This document shows positions 12,806 to 14,332 of a stretch of 14,332 nt of DNA, in pieces. The position numbers were made by a program, and so were the translations under genes. The stretch's first letter is position 1. The number at the start of each line of letters is the position of its first letter. This DNA comes from an uncultured Clostridia bacterium (GTDB taxonomy: Bacteria; Bacillota; Clostridia; TANB77; CAG-508). The stretch covers positions 1 through 14,332 of the forward strand of contig CALXAS010000019.1 of NCBI GenBank assembly GCA_944386315.1, in the 5' to 3' direction. The notes under the pieces were generated by a model. It had not been told where the DNA came from. It saw nothing but the letters and a program-made list of their open reading frames with translations, and searched no databases.

Positions 12806-13620
12806 AATATATATTGGTAAATTTCATTTTTGGGAACGCCTCGTTCCTTTGCAATTTTCTTTATAATTTCATTTTTCGTCAAACCTTGTTTTTCGTAATA
12901 AGCATATCTTTCTTCTATGGTTTCTTCATTTTCGCTTTTCTCTTCTTTCTCTGCACTTTTTTCAATTAAAATAATGTGTTCTCCTTTTGGTTCTGGATAG
13001 TTTTCTAATATTTCTGAAACAGTCCCTCTTATAAATTCCTCGTGTATTTTAGTTAATTCTCTAGCAATTACAATATACCTATCTCCTAGTATTTCTTGTA
13101 TATCTTTTAATGTTGTTTGTAATTTATGAGGAGCTTCATATAAAATAACCGTTTTATTTTCTTTTTTTATTTGTTCTAATTTTTCTTTTTTTAATTTTTT
13201 ATGAATCGATAAAAAACCATAAAAAGCAAATTCCTTTGTATCTAATCCAGAGGCAATTAAAGCATTAATTAGCGCGCATGCTCCGGGAATAGGAATGACT
13301 TCTATCCCTTCTTTTAATGCTGCTTTTACCACTTGCTCCCCTGGATCCGATATAACTGGTGTTCCTGCATCAGAAACTAATGCAATATTCTTTCCCATTT
13401 TTAATTTTTGCAATAATTCTTCTGTTTTTATTTCTTCGTTATGCCTATGATAACTAATTAATGGCTTTGTTATTTCCAAATGATTTAATAATTTTAAAGT
13501 ATGTCTGGTATCCTCCGCTGCAATATAATCTACCTCTTTTAAAATACGTATTGCTCTTAAGGTAATATCTTCTAAATTTCCAATAGGCGTTGCTACTAGA
13601 TATAATTTTCCGTTTTCCAT
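12790..13620 (-). CDS. rsmI: 16S rRNA (cytidine-1402 2'-O)-methyltransferase RsmI
   Basis: A 276-residue tetrapyrrole-methylase-fold enzyme that adds the 2'-O-methyl group to C1402 in the decoding centre of 16S rRNA. Motifs: LYLVATPIGNLEDITLRA (6-23), EDTRHT (36-41), SDAGTPVISDPG (83-94), PGACA (112-116) and YEAPH (161-165). The C-terminal tail (about 225-276) has the small extra domain with the LTKNEIIKKIAKERGVPKNE helix pair. The ATG at 13620 has AGAGG 9 bases upstream. It follows the TrmN6-like gene by 92 bases that hold a pentanucleotide repeat, and ends in the shared terminator. Both position and partner genes match the yabB-yabC-abrB region of Bacillus. Confidence 0.96.
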   Translation of the reverse strand: MENGKLYLVATPIGNLEDITLRAIRILKEVDYIAAEDTRHTLKLLNHLEITKPLISYHRHNEEIKTEELLQKLKMGKNIALVSDAGTPVISDPGEQVVKAALKEGIEVIPIPGACALINALIASGLDTKEFAFYGFLSIHKKLKKEKLEQIKKENKTVILYEAPHKLQTTLKDIQEILGDRYIVIARELTKIHEEFIRGTVSEILENYPEPKGEHIILIEKSAEKEEKSENEETIEERYAYYEKQGLTKNEIIKKIAKERGVPKNEIYQYILKKVE

Positions 13621-13665
13621 CTTGAACTTCCTCTTTCTTGTTTGATTTTTTCACTAGATATTATT

Positions 13666-13705
13666 TTAATTTAATTTAATTTAATTTAATTTATTTTATT
13701 TTATT
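13666..13705. repeat. Pentanucleotide tandem repeat
   Basis: Five exact TTAAT units (13666-13690) are followed by three TTATT units (13691-13705), then more irregular TTTAT repeats up to about 13725. It fills the gap between rsmI and the TrmN6-like gene, whose stop codon (13713-13715) is at its edge. It is a slippage-prone simple repeat. No terminator or promoter is recognisable in the 92-base gap. Confidence 0.85.
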
Positions 13706-13712
13706 TTTATAT

Positions 13713-14332
13713 TTATTTATTTTTATGATAAATTTCTAATATTTCTTTTGTATATTTTCCTTGTTCTGTGTATACATATAAAGGTTTTTCTATGCTTAAA
13801 AAAGGTTTTGCATTTTTTACTGCTTTTATTAAAATTAATTTTGGCTCTTCTCCAACATGGGAATGCACAAATCTTAATTTTTTTGGTTCTATTTTATTTT
13901 TTCGTAATTCATATAAAATATCCACCAATCGTTCTGGTCGATGCACCATATAAAGTTCACCTTTATCTTTTAATAGTTGAAAACTAATTTTTATAAAATC
14001 TTCTAAATTAGCATATATTTCATGCCTAGCTATTCTTTTAGAAATATTTTCATTTTTTAATCCTGTTTCTCCTTTTTTATATGGTGGGTTTGTTACAATA
14101 ACATCTACACTCGCTTTTTCTATGGTAATTTCTTTTATATTTTGTGGTATAATTTCTATTTTATTTTCTAAATGATTTAAGACAACACTTCTTTGTGCCA
14201 TTTCTGCCATATCTTCTTGTATCTCTATACCATATATTTTTTTTGCCTGTGTTTTCGCAGATAATAAAATAGGTAATATTCCTGTCCCTGTACCTAAATC
14301 TACTACTATGGATTCTTTTTTTATATTTTTTG
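13713..14332 (-). CDS. TrmN6/YfiC-type adenine N6-methyltransferase, N-terminus missing
   Basis: A class I SAM-dependent methyltransferase entering from the right edge; 205 residues are visible. An internal ATG at 14210 gives a shorter open frame, but the frame continues upstream through the SAM motif VVDLGTGTGILPILL (about 14260-14305) and YGIEIQEDMAEMA, so the gene starts outside the window. The catalytic motif NPPYKKGETG (in the 14080 region) marks N6-adenine methylation. In E. coli the homologue YfiC/TrmN6 makes m6A37 in tRNA-Val; whether this protein has the same target is not visible. In Bacillus the homologue YabB lies beside rsmI and abrB, as here. It precedes rsmI on the same strand. 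Confidence 0.92.
   Translation of the reverse strand, partial: KNIKKESIVVDLGTGTGILPILLSAKTQAKKIYGIEIQEDMAEMAQRSVVLNHLENKIEIIPQNIKEITIEKASVDVIVTNPPYKKGETGLKNENISKRIARHEIYANLEDFIKISFQLLKDKGELYMVHRPERLVDILYELRKNKIEPKKLRFVHSHVGEEPKLILIKAVKNAKPFLSIEKPLYVYTEQGKYTKEILEIYHKNK

Noticed and set aside
13454..13654. 66-residue minus-strand frame over the rsmI start
   Set aside because: It is an out-of-frame shadow of the rsmI N-terminal coding sequence.

Overview
The window is low-GC, strongly purine/pyrimidine-skewed DNA from an endospore-forming member of the Bacillota, most likely class Clostridia. The basis is three sporulation genes (spoIIR, spmA, spmB), an AbrB-type regulator preceded by perfect Spo0A-box sequences, AGGAGG-type ribosome binding sites, TTG starts, and the trnM6-like methyltransferase/rsmI/convergent abrB order also known from Bacillus. 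No species is claimed. Most of the window is ordinary chromosomal core.

Layout. 1-1000: the start of an unknown one-helix membrane protein, tRNA-Ser(CGA) and tadA, all on the minus strand and closely packed. 800-1770: a decayed toxin-antitoxin patch with an N-terminally truncated RelB/DinJ-like antitoxin, an intact hicB and a frameshifted hicA behind a strong promoter with a palindromic operator. 1840-2000: tRNA-Arg(CCU) with its own promoter and terminator. 2040-2860: a TtcA-type tRNA thiolase on the plus strand. 2865-6040: a minus-strand sugar-nucleotide pair, a UDPGP-family pyrophosphorylase and a phosphoglucomutase; the mutase reading frame is broken by one base. 6058-6715: an intact MazEF-type toxin-antitoxin module. 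6725-7332: an unrecognised gene that may carry a MEDS-like domain. 7417-10880: plus-strand spoIIR, murA, a YycJ/WalJ-type metallohydrolase and rlmH. 10880-11190: no gene, but a 121-base nested inverted-repeat element that looks like a structured RNA or a very small mobile element. 11193-12310: spmA-spmB on the minus strand. 12400-12805: abrB with two Spo0A boxes. 12790-14332: rsmI and a partial TrmN6-like methyltransferase, separated by a pentanucleotide repeat.

Themes. RNA modification is prominent (TadA, TtcA-like, RlmH, RsmI, TrmN6-like, two tRNAs). Sporulation control is the second theme: a candidate sigma-F promoter at spoIIR and Spo0A-like boxes at abrB, between spoIIR and the MEDS-like gene, and over the -35 of the pyrophosphorylase promoter. 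The third theme is toxin-antitoxin modules in different states of decay. I did not find a large undescribed multi-gene system. The best candidates for something new are the 10893-11013 structured element, the MEDS-like gene next to spoIIR, and the hairpin leader of murA. All functional calls rest on reading the sequence and on recalled family motifs; no searches were run.
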